DNA of 64,000 bases. Source: Leifsonia sp052114085 (GTDB taxonomy: Bacteria > Actinomycetota > Actinomycetes > Actinomycetales > Microbacteriaceae). Below, in pieces: positions 16,695 to 24,350 of the stretch. The stretch spans positions 2,232,001 through 2,296,000 of the forward strand of contig NZ_JBFREB010000001.1 in the NCBI RefSeq assembly GCF_052114085.1, given 5' to 3'. The notes under the pieces are model-generated. The model did no database searches. It saw only the letters and a program-made list of their open reading frames with translations, and was not told where the DNA came from. The position numbers and the translations under genes were made by a program. The first letter of the stretch is position 1. Each line of letters starts with the position of its first letter.

Positions 16695-17537
16695 ATGACG
16701 GAATCCATTCTTCTCGTGACCGGAACGTCCACGGGCATCGGCCTGGCGACCGCGATCGCCGCCGCCCGCACGGGCTTCACCGTGGTCGCCACCATGCGCG
16801 ATCTCGCGAAATCGGACGCCCTGCGCGCCGCAGCGCAGAGCGCCGGAGTCGACCTCGACGTGCAACCTCTCGACGTGACCGACCCCGACGCCATCGAGCG
16901 CTGTCTGGCGCACATCCGCTCGACCTACGGCCGGTTGGACGCTGTGCTCAACAACGCCGGAGCCGGCCACCTCGGCACGGTGGAGCTGGAGCCCGTCGAC
17001 GACGTTCGCGCGGTCATGGAAGTCAACTTCTTCGGGGTTGTCGCGGTGACCAAGGCGGCCATGCCGCTGCTGCGCGAGAGCCGCGGACGCATCCTCGCCG
17101 TCTCGAGCGTGGGCGGCGTTGTCGGGCAGCCGTTCAACGAGGCGTACTGCGCGGCGAAGTTCGCCGTCGAAGGGTTCATGGAGTCACTCACCCCGGTCGC
17201 CGCCACCGTGGGCGTGCGCGCGACTGTCATCGAGCCCGGCGCGGTGTCGACGGAGTTCGTCGCAAACGTCGGGATCGAGGAGTCGCCGGCCGCATACGGC
17301 ACACCGTACGAGGGGGCGATGCGGGCGTACCTGGCGCGCACGGCGGCCGCGTTCGACCCCGCCAACGCGCAGACCGCCGAGGGCGTCGCCGAGGCGATCG
17401 TCGAGGTGCTGACCGCGGAGAACCCTCCTGCACGCGTGCAGACCTCGGACGCCGCACGGCGGTTCGCCGGCATCAAGCTCGGCGACCTCGACGGCGCTCA
17501 CGTGCAGGCCGTCACGACGCACTGGGTGACCGGCTGA
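16695..17537 (+). CDS. Short-chain dehydrogenase/reductase
   Basis: 280 aa classical SDR. The cofactor motif TGTSTGIG is at residues 9-16, NNAGAG lies in the structural core, catalytic Ser is in AVSSVGG, and Tyr/Lys are in YCAAKFAVEG. The Arg in ATMRD after strand beta2 suggests NADP preference. GGAGGATGAGCGC before ATG 16695 is a ribosome site. The stop is only 9 bp from the stop of the large repeat protein on the other strand. Substrate unknown. Confidence 0.87.
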   Translation: MTESILLVTGTSTGIGLATAIAAARTGFTVVATMRDLAKSDALRAAAQSAGVDLDVQPLDVTDPDAIERCLAHIRSTYGRLDAVLNNAGAGHLGTVELEPVDDVRAVMEVNFFGVVAVTKAAMPLLRESRGRILAVSSVGGVVGQPFNEAYCAAKFAVEGFMESLTPVAATVGVRATVIEPGAVSTEFVANVGIEESPAAYGTPYEGAMRAYLARTAAAFDPANAQTAEGVAEAIVEVLTAENPPARVQTSDAARRFAGIKLGDLDGAHVQAVTTHWVTG

Positions 17538-17546
17538 CCGCGTCAG

Positions 17547-20500
17547 TCACCCTTCGTACACCTCCTTGAACACGGGGATGGTGTGCTGCAGCCGGATGGC
17601 GTTGGCGCGGGTCTGCCCGAACTGGCTCTTCTTCACCTCGCGGTGGAACGCCCAGACGGGAAGCGACGGGATCGTGCCGTCCGGATCGGGGTTCTGGCTC
17701 ATGTCGCGGGTGCGGAACTTGCGGAACGACTCGGGCGGCATGTTCCAGTTCAGGTAGGTGAGCCCGTCCAGATCCAGTGCGGTCGGCGAAGTCGCGGCGA
17801 TGCCAGGGGCCGCGGCGTTGTCCGCACGCACCTCCCGCCAGAACGCATCCATCAGCATGAGCGACAGCACGAAGAAGCGGGATGTCGGCGCGGCGGCGAA
17901 GGCACCCCCCGACCCGGTCATCGCGAGTTCCGCGTCGATCTCGCCCGTGATGTCCCGAGGGAGTCGGCCCGCCTTCACGTGCGCCGCGACCGCGTCGCGG
18001 AAGACTTTGTCGTGCCGCACTCCCGACCCCGGCGCCGCGTCGAGCAGGTTGTCCTGGCCCGGCTTCTTCGGGAGCTTCGCGACGTAGTGGTCGATGCCCA
18101 TGTTGACGTAGTAATACGTCGACCTCCAGATCGAACGAGCGTCGGCGACGGTGGTCCCGCCGATGCTCGGGCCGATCTGCGTGGTGGTGAGTCCCTCCCG
18201 CACCCAGATCGCCATCAGCATCCACGGCTCCACCGAGTTCGACGGGTTCTCGGCCCACGCCCGGTACGCCTGGTCGAAGCGGTCGTCGGTGACGTTTCCG
18301 CCGAACGGGTTGGGGTCGAGGAACGGGAAGTCGCTGCCCTTCCTGCCCACACCGGTCTCGGGAGCGATCCGGGCGCGCGAGAGGGATGTCTGGCTGCTGG
18401 GGCTGCCGACGGTCTTCCGCGCCTGCCGCACGTGGGTCGCGGCGAAGGCGAGCCCGCGCTGCAGGACCGCCGCGCGTGTGGGGGCGTCGGTCGCCGCGAG
18501 GAAGGCGGGCTTGACCACCGAGAAGCGGGCGTCGGTCGTGGGGATGATGGGCTTCGGTTGCGGCTTCGGTTGCGGTGCAGGCTTCTTCTTGCCCTTCTTG
18601 GCGAGATGCGACGCCAGGACGAGCTGGGTCGCGGCGGCACCGGCCGCGCCGGGGACATAACTCCACAGCTTCCAGGTGCCGCGCACATCCACGTGGATGT
18701 AGTTGCTTCCGATGCCGATGCCAAGATCGTCGTCGACCGCATCGACGGCGACCTGCGCGAGCTGCGTCCCGGTGAGCCCGACGACGCGGATGTCCGCGGC
18801 CTGCCCGGAAGCGTGACGGGTGTTGCGCGGGTGACCGCCGCGAGCCTCCGCGACCGCCATCGCCTGCGCCCAGCGCCGGTAGCCGGAGTCGACGTACACC
18901 GCCCGGCCCAGCCGCGAGCGGATCGCCTGCAGCACCCGCACGAGCTCGGGCGAGATGCGCGAATACGGCGACGACCTGCCGCCCGAGGAAGCGAGCTCGC
19001 GCACCACGAAGTTCGGCGCCAGCTTGAGTCGGAGCGAGGATGCGGGTGTCGCGACGAGTGGCACGCCGGTCCCGTTGGGGTCGGCGTAGCCGGGGTCGGC
19101 CGCAATGGATGCGGGGGCCCGTGACAGGGTCAGGCCCGACGGAAAGGTGACGCCAGAGACGACCTCGCCCTCCTCGTCCTCGAACTCCTCCGCGACCAGG
19201 TGCGCGGGCGAGACGACCTCGGTGTCCAGCGACTCGAGAGAGAAACGCTGGGCAGAGTCCTCGGGGTCGAAGGACTCGGGTTCGAAGGCCTCGGTGTCGA
19301 AGCCCTTGGTGTCGAAAGACTCCATGTCCCGCGCCTCCGGTTCGAAGCCCTCAGCTTCCGGCAGTTCGCCATACCCTTCGCCCTCGTCGAACCCCTCGCC
19401 CTCATCGAAACCCTGCGCCTCGCCGAACACCTCGCTCTCGTCCAGGGTCTCGCCTTCGTCGTATCGCTCGGCCTCGTCAAATCCTTCAGCCTCGTCGAAC
19501 CCTTCGGCCTGGTCGAATCCTTCGCCCTCGTCGAACCGTTCGCCCTCGTCGAGCCCCTCGCCCTCGTCGAACCCTTCGCCCTCGTCGAACCCTTGCGCCT
19601 CGCCGAAGGCCTCACCCTCGTCGAGGGTCTCGCCTTCGCCGTACCCCTCGCCTTCGCTCTCCGTCCACGGCAGCTCGCCCTCGTACGAGTCCCACGCCAA
19701 TGCTTCCGGCAGGGTGAACGACTCTCCGACCGTGAACGCCTCCGCCTCTCCCTGCGTCACGCCGGACGCGGTGGTTCCGGTCAGGCTCGTACCGGCATCC
19801 CCGAGCAGTGCGCCGCCGTACCGCTTCGGGATCGTCATGTGGACTTCGGTGGTCCGCTCCACGCGGAACCGGTCGCGCAGCCCGGCCGCCGCAGGAAGCG
19901 CGGCCAGCCGCCGCGCCAGCGCCTCGCTCGACGGTTGGGTCGACCGCTTGCCGTCCGCCCGGTAGATCACACGCATCGCCGGAGCCGGCGACGACGGCGA
20001 GGCGAGGTGCTGGGCGATGCGCCGCTCCATCCACGCCGACAGCATTGTCGACGGCTGGTACAGCGCGTCGAAGACGAAGACCTCGTCGGGGTCGCTGCTG
20101 CCCAGGATGGCGAGCATCGCCTTGCCCCCGCCGGAGTGCGCCGTCAGGATGAGCCGCCCGCGCGGAGCGCTGATCCCCGTCTTCGCCGTGAACGCTGCCA
20201 GGGCCGACGCGATCAGCGCATCGAGCCGACCGGGTCCGGTGAGCGCCGGGAAGTCGTAGCCGCGTCCGGTGGCGCCGCCGAAGAAGTCGCCGCGCGGCAG
20301 CACGGTCACCGTCGGGCGCGTGCGGCTGCCGAGGTCGAGGCCGCTGAGCGGAGCCTTCTCGGTGTCGAGCCGCATGGCCGCGCCGCTGGCCGAGTAGCCG
20401 TGCAGGTGCACGACGATGTCGACGGCGGTCGGTGAGTTCATCGCGTTCCAGCCGACGACGAGGTCGGGATGCGTCCCGCGGTGCGAGGCGAGCAGCGGCG

Positions 20501-21395
20501 AACGCTGTACGACGAGTGAGCCTCCCCCGGTCGTCCCCATGATGATGGGGATCTGGATCGGCGGCTGGGTGGCCTTGTGCTGCGGCGGCACGGGCACCGG
20601 CCCCCCCGCCTTCTTCGCCTTCCGGTAGGCATCGATCTCGGCGATCGCGCGCCTGTTGGCGTCGCCCTTCAGGTAGGTCCACCGCCCCCACGTCGGGCGG
20701 ACGTCGACGTGCGCGTAGTTCCCGCCGATCCCTACACCGATCGTCGGTCCCCAGACATCGATGGCCAGCTTGGCGATCTGCATGCCCGTGTAACCCGCGA
20801 TCTCGATGTCGGCCGCCTGGCCGGAGCAGTGCCTGCTGAGCGTCGGCGGCTTGCCGTAGCCCTTGTAGACCAGGCCGTTCCGCTTCCACGAGCGGTAGCC
20901 GGAGGTGATTCGGACGCCTTTCCCGGCGCGGTCGCGGATGCGCTGCAGCAGATCGACGAGTTTCGGGGAGATGCGTGCGGGATCGGCGTATTTTCCACCG
21001 CTGCGCACGAGCTCGCCGACGGAGAAGTTCGCGGAGACCTTCTGCGCGCGCACCGACGCGCCCGTCGACAGCAGCGGGAGGCCTGCGTTGTTGGGGTCCC
21101 AATGCTCCTGCCCGGGCCCGATCGCGCCGGTGGTCTCCGCCAGCACGAGACCGGATGGGAACGTCTCGCTCTCCATCGCCGGGCCCTCCAGCGTGAAGCC
21201 CTCGCCGAGGCCGAACGCCTCGCCCCGACCGAACGACTCCCCCTCCGCGAACGCCTCTGCTTCCGCGAACGCCTCTGCTTCCGCGAACGCCTCCTCACCG
21301 AACCCCTCCGTGAGCGTGAACGCCTCGCCCGGCGCCACCTCGAACGGCGACTCGAATCCTCCCGGCACCGGCTGCTCGCCGTACGTCAGCGACAT
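17547..21395 (-). CDS. Giant acidic-repeat protein with two M15-peptidase-like domains and an esterase-like domain
   Basis: 1282 aa with no signal peptide. Order: acidic-aromatic repeats (about 14-75); M15/D-Ala-D-Ala carboxypeptidase-like domain 1 (about 79-245; likely zinc ligands His189, Asp196, His229 in SRHCSGQAADIEI and NYAHVDVR); an alpha/beta-hydrolase-like domain (about 285-545; Ser421 in LTAHSGGGKA); a second repeat block (about 550-715, units like EGFDEG); M15-like domain 2 (about 750-915; His861, Asp868, His901); a Lys/Pro linker; and an unrecognised C-terminal domain (950-1282). Domains 1 and 2 are clearly a duplication (shared FPSGL, RISP-LV, SGYR-W). GGGAGGT precedes ATG 21395. 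Last gene of a five-gene operon, 15 bp after the previous stop. A peptidoglycan-directed role is inferred from M15 homology. Confidence 0.85.
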   Translation of the reverse strand: MSLTYGEQPVPGGFESPFEVAPGEAFTLTEGFGEEAFAEAEAFAEAEAFAEGESFGRGEAFGLGEGFTLEGPAMESETFPSGLVLAETTGAIGPGQEHWDPNNAGLPLLSTGASVRAQKVSANFSVGELVRSGGKYADPARISPKLVDLLQRIRDRAGKGVRITSGYRSWKRNGLVYKGYGKPPTLSRHCSGQAADIEIAGYTGMQIAKLAIDVWGPTIGVGIGGNYAHVDVRPTWGRWTYLKGDANRRAIAEIDAYRKAKKAGGPVPVPPQHKATQPPIQIPIIMGTTGGGSLVVQRSPLLASHRGTHPDLVVGWNAMNSPTAVDIVVHLHGYSASGAAMRLDTEKAPLSGLDLGSRTRPTVTVLPRGDFFGGATGRGYDFPALTGPGRLDALIASALAAFTAKTGISAPRGRLILTAHSGGGKAMLAILGSSDPDEVFVFDALYQPSTMLSAWMERRIAQHLASPSSPAPAMRVIYRADGKRSTQPSSEALARRLAALPAAAGLRDRFRVERTTEVHMTIPKRYGGALLGDAGTSLTGTTASGVTQGEAEAFTVGESFTLPEALAWDSYEGELPWTESEGEGYGEGETLDEGEAFGEAQGFDEGEGFDEGEGLDEGERFDEGEGFDQAEGFDEAEGFDEAERYDEGETLDESEVFGEAQGFDEGEGFDEGEGYGELPEAEGFEPEARDMESFDTKGFDTEAFEPESFDPEDSAQRFSLESLDTEVVSPAHLVAEEFEDEEGEVVSGVTFPSGLTLSRAPASIAADPGYADPNGTGVPLVATPASSLRLKLAPNFVVRELASSGGRSSPYSRISPELVRVLQAIRSRLGRAVYVDSGYRRWAQAMAVAEARGGHPRNTRHASGQAADIRVVGLTGTQLAQVAVDAVDDDLGIGIGSNYIHVDVRGTWKLWSYVPGAAGAAATQLVLASHLAKKGKKKPAPQPKPQPKPIIPTTDARFSVVKPAFLAATDAPTRAAVLQRGLAFAATHVRQARKTVGSPSSQTSLSRARIAPETGVGRKGSDFPFLDPNPFGGNVTDDRFDQAYRAWAENPSNSVEPWMLMAIWVREGLTTTQIGPSIGGTTVADARSIWRSTYYYVNMGIDHYVAKLPKKPGQDNLLDAAPGSGVRHDKVFRDAVAAHVKAGRLPRDITGEIDAELAMTGSGGAFAAAPTSRFFVLSLMLMDAFWREVRADNAAAPGIAATSPTALDLDGLTYLNWNMPPESFRKFRTRDMSQNPDPDGTIPSLPVWAFHREVKKSQFGQTRANAIRLQHTIPVFKEVYEG
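19368..19658 (-). repeat. 18-bp coding tandem repeats (acidic EGFDEG-type block)
   Basis: About fifteen diverged 18-bp units encode Glu/Gly/Phe/Asp hexapeptides (residues 580-676 of the giant protein). A larger duplication is superimposed: the phrase GETLDE-E-FGEAQGFDEGEG occurs at both ends (residues about 588 and 648). Units differ mostly at third codon positions, which points to selection on the peptide. Confidence 0.85.
21244..21297 (-). repeat. Three 18-bp tandem repeats near the N-terminus of the giant gene
   Basis: Units at 21244-21261 and 21262-21279 are identical; the third (21280-21297) matches in its first 14 bases. They encode Phe-Ala-Glu-Ala-Glu-Ala hexapeptides around residues 34-51. 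The near identity indicates recent expansion, unlike the older block at 19368-19658. Confidence 0.85.
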
Positions 21396-21410
21396 GAGTC
21401 CACCTCCCGT

Positions 21411-22556
21411 TCAGCGTGCGAGCGCCGCCGGGCGCCGCTGCTGGGTGTCGACCGGCGACTTGCGCGCCTTGAGGTCGCGCCCGGCCGCCGACGACCACTC
21501 GGTGATGACCCGGCGCGTGTACGAGCCGAGCGGCTGCACCGGGGACGGCCCGGGCGCGACGGTGTCGTACAGCACCCACGCGTAGTCAGGGCCGGTCACG
21601 ATGTCGGCCTCGATGGTCCGCATCAAGATCGACAGGTCCTCCGCCATCGTGATCAGGGAGGTCGACTTGGAGTGCGCCGCCAGGCCCACCCGCTCGCCGA
21701 CGAGCCGCAGCCGGTCGCCGCCACTGGTGGCCTGCGCCTTCAGATCCGTGACGACGGAGGTGTTGGAATCGAGGGTGAGCCGGAGCCAGCCGAGGACGGT
21801 CGCCGCCGCCAGTTCCTCCCGGGCCAGCACCGCGTTCTGCCGCCGCGAGCGGAGGATGTACTTCAGCTCCTGCGTGATCGCGAAGATGCGGTCGTTGTCG
21901 GCGGAGTTGACGCCGGCGACGTTGCGCAGGTTCACCATGGCCTGCCAGACCTCGTACAGCAGCTCCTCGAACAGCCGCACGAACGTCGTGTTCGCCGCGG
22001 TGGCGCGGGCGAAGCTCGCGGGACGGTTGTCGTCCATCCCGAACGAGAGGTCCATCCCGAACATCCGCCAGTACGCGTTGCGCCGAACCGACTCGGCATC
22101 GGGCCGCACCGCGCTCGTGCTCAGCCATAGCGGGACGGGGTTCCACGCGCCGAGCAGCAGCGCCTCGGTCGTGTCGAGCCACCGCTGGGTCGCGACCGAG
22201 GGCACGCCGAGGCTCTCGCCCGTGCGGTACTCCTTCACCACCCGCGCGAAGATCTGAACCATCCGGGTGTTCTCGAGGGTGTAGGAGGCGAGGAAGTGGT
22301 CCCAGGCGGGACCGGGCACCGGCAGATAGCCGGCGAACAGGCCGGTGGCGAACAGCGCGGAGCGGGCGGGGCCTGCCCGCACGCCGTTCGGCGCCCACAC
22401 GTCGGCGCTGTCCCAGGCTTGCTCCATGTAGAGCACCAGGTCGAGCGGGTCTGCCTTGAGGACCGCGGACGCGGCGTCGGCGGCATTGGCGATCGGGAGA
22501 ACCGTTCCGGGGCCGGTGGGTGGTGACAGCAGTCGGTTGGCGAGCTGCGGGATCAT
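21411..22556 (-). CDS. Conserved hypothetical helical protein of the repeat-protein operon
   Basis: 381 aa; ATG 22556 overlaps the previous stop (ATGA), so translation is coupled. No signal peptide or transmembrane segment. Predicted mostly helical, with a conserved-looking Trp/Met-rich centre (RMFGMDLSFGMDD) and long helices (FEELLYEVWQAMVNLRNVAG). I recognise no family. It lies 15 bp before the giant gene and must serve the same process. It could be structural or a chaperone; nothing decides. Confidence 0.75.
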   Translation of the reverse strand: MIPQLANRLLSPPTGPGTVLPIANAADAASAVLKADPLDLVLYMEQAWDSADVWAPNGVRAGPARSALFATGLFAGYLPVPGPAWDHFLASYTLENTRMVQIFARVVKEYRTGESLGVPSVATQRWLDTTEALLLGAWNPVPLWLSTSAVRPDAESVRRNAYWRMFGMDLSFGMDDNRPASFARATAANTTFVRLFEELLYEVWQAMVNLRNVAGVNSADNDRIFAITQELKYILRSRRQNAVLAREELAAATVLGWLRLTLDSNTSVVTDLKAQATSGGDRLRLVGERVGLAAHSKSTSLITMAEDLSILMRTIEADIVTGPDYAWVLYDTVAPGPSPVQPLGSYTRRVITEWSSAAGRDLKARKSPVDTQQRRPAALAR

Positions 22557-23059
22557 GATGGCATTCCCTCCTGCGTATAGCCGGCGGCGCCGGTCGTTCC
22601 CGCGCTGCCGGTGGTCTCGTCCTGGCCGCGCGGGTCGTTGAGGAATCCGACGTCGTACTCGCCGAGCGGAACCTGGTACGTATCCGCGCCGATCCGCTCC
22701 TGCGTCGCCTGCAGCTTCACGAACCGGTAGGCGGTGGGGATGGGGAGCGGCACGTCGCCGTTCGGCGGCCGGAATTCGGTCAGCGGTTGCAGCTGGCCGA
22801 TCACCTGCTCGAAGCCGTTCTCCAGCACGGTGCTGATCGCATCCAGCCCGCTGACCAGGTAGAGGTCGCGCTGGCGGTCCTCGTAGTCACGGCGCAGCTG
22901 GGACTGCTCGCTGCGCAGCTTGTCGTACTGCTCGCGCAGGGCCTCGCGCTCCTCGGCGAGCCGAGCGGTCTCGATCGCGATCAGCTGCTCCATCGCCTCC
23001 AGCCGCTGCGTGGTGTTGGTGCGCCCCGAGGATCCTCCCGGGGGAGCTGACTGGGCCAT
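22553..23059 (-). CDS. Coiled-coil protein of the repeat-protein operon
   Basis: 168 aa. Residues about 16-72 form a charged heptad-like coiled coil (ETARLAEEREALREQYDKL). A compact region with Pro and Tyr follows (VPLPIPTAYRFVKLQ), then a Gly/Thr-rich tail. ATG 23059 has GGAGATC upstream. The stop overlaps the next start (ATGA). No family recognised. It probably oligomerises or scaffolds the operon's products. Confidence 0.72.
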   Translation of the reverse strand: MAQSAPPGGSSGRTNTTQRLEAMEQLIAIETARLAEEREALREQYDKLRSEQSQLRRDYEDRQRDLYLVSGLDAISTVLENGFEQVIGQLQPLTEFRPPNGDVPLPIPTAYRFVKLQATQERIGADTYQVPLGEYDVGFLNDPRGQDETTGSAGTTGAAGYTQEGMPS

Positions 23060-23093
23060 TCTGATCTCCGATCTCTCTGTCGTCTTCGTGTCG

Positions 23094-24350
23094 TCACGCC
23101 GCCATGGGCGTCGCTGTCATCCAGTCCCGGGCCCGCGCGATCCACGCGGAGGCTTCGTCGGGCCGTTCCGCCTCGCGCAGCCCGGTCAGGGCCACGATGC
23201 GGATGCCCTCGGTCCGCCGCCAGTGGGGCGACGTCCACAGTGCGGGTCCGGCGCTGCGCTCCAGTTCGGCGAGCGCGGCCGGTGCGACTCGTCGCGGGTC
23301 GACGGCCGTCGTGATCGGCCGTCCGGCCAGTCCGGGCACAGCCGTCGCCAGGCACGCCGCTGCAATTGCGGGCATGCGCCTCCGGGAGCGGTCGAGCAGG
23401 GCGCGCACGGTCGGATCGGCTCGCCGGAGCGGGAAGGCGGTCACGACCGCCGCCTCCAAGTCGTCCCACGGGCCCCGCCCGTAGACGCCACGGCACAGCG
23501 CGCAGCCGAGCAGGGTGCGCAGCCAGCCGACCGGGTGGGGGTCGCCGATCGGCCAGCGCAGGATGGTGCGGGCGTCACCCACCACGTCGTACAGTGCCGC
23601 CACCGAGGCGTACCCGGTGTGGCAGAAGGCGAACACGTCGGCCGCGATCTCCGACGCCCACGGCAGCCACATCGTCCGCAGCTCCGGATCGGGCGCGAGG
23701 ACGCGGCCGAGCGACGCCTGCAGCGCCGGCACCCAGCCCGTCACCGCGGCGACCTGGTGCCCCACCTCGTGGAAGAGGGACGTCGGCAGGTACGCGTGGA
23801 ACCGTACGACCTTGATCGCCGCGACCGGGTTGATGCTACCCGGCGCCCAGAGGCGGATGTCCGCGCGCAGGATGGAGGCGCCCATCCCCTTGTCGATGTA
23901 GGTGAGCACCGGGATGGGCGGGTGTCCCGCCTGCCCGAGCACCGCCTCCATCCCGGCCGCGGCCAGCGCGTCGAGCGACTGGAGGGTCGCCCGCAGCTGC
24001 GGGCTGGTGCGCGTCGACACGGCATCGCCGAAGAAGTCGAGCGTCGTCTCCACCTGGCTGTAGCGGCGGCGCAGGTTCTGCACGGCCCGCATGGCCTCCG
24101 GGATGGCCAACGCGTCCCGGCGGGCGGCCCGCGTCAGGGCGACGGTGGCCCGCGCGATGTCGATGAGTTCGTCGACGATGAGCTTGAGGTGACGGCGCAG
24201 CGGCATGCCGATGTACAGCTCGACCGAGCGCCAGGCCGGTTCGGAGGCGAATTCCTCCGCGTCGAGGAACGTGCTCGCGGCCGCCAGCCAGCGGGCGCTC
24301 TGCCGTTCCAGATCGGCGGCGACCGCCCGAGTCGCTGCGTCGGTGATCAT
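23094..24350 (-). CDS. Putative gluzincin-type metallopeptidase (HEVGH)
   Basis: 418 aa, ATG 24350 overlapping the previous stop (ATGA). It has a zinc-peptidase HExxH motif at His194-Glu195-His198 (SLFHEVGHQVAAV). A downstream WASEIAADVFAF places Glu234 as a likely third ligand, the gluzincin pattern. The N-terminal 130 residues are helical. No signal peptide and no membrane segment. It resembles no peptidase family I can name. Within the operon it might process the partner proteins. Activity is inferred from the motif only. Confidence 0.72.
   Translation of the reverse strand: MITDAATRAVAADLERQSARWLAAASTFLDAEEFASEPAWRSVELYIGMPLRRHLKLIVDELIDIARATVALTRAARRDALAIPEAMRAVQNLRRRYSQVETTLDFFGDAVSTRTSPQLRATLQSLDALAAAGMEAVLGQAGHPPIPVLTYIDKGMGASILRADIRLWAPGSINPVAAIKVVRFHAYLPTSLFHEVGHQVAAVTGWVPALQASLGRVLAPDPELRTMWLPWASEIAADVFAFCHTGYASVAALYDVVGDARTILRWPIGDPHPVGWLRTLLGCALCRGVYGRGPWDDLEAAVVTAFPLRRADPTVRALLDRSRRRMPAIAAACLATAVPGLAGRPITTAVDPRRVAPAALAELERSAGPALWTSPHWRRTEGIRIVALTGLREAERPDEASAWIARARDWMTATPMAA

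Noticed and set aside
19368..19658. Regular short repeats resembling a CRISPR array
   Set aside because: The 18-bp units are contiguous, without spacers, in frame inside a coding sequence, and no cas genes are near.
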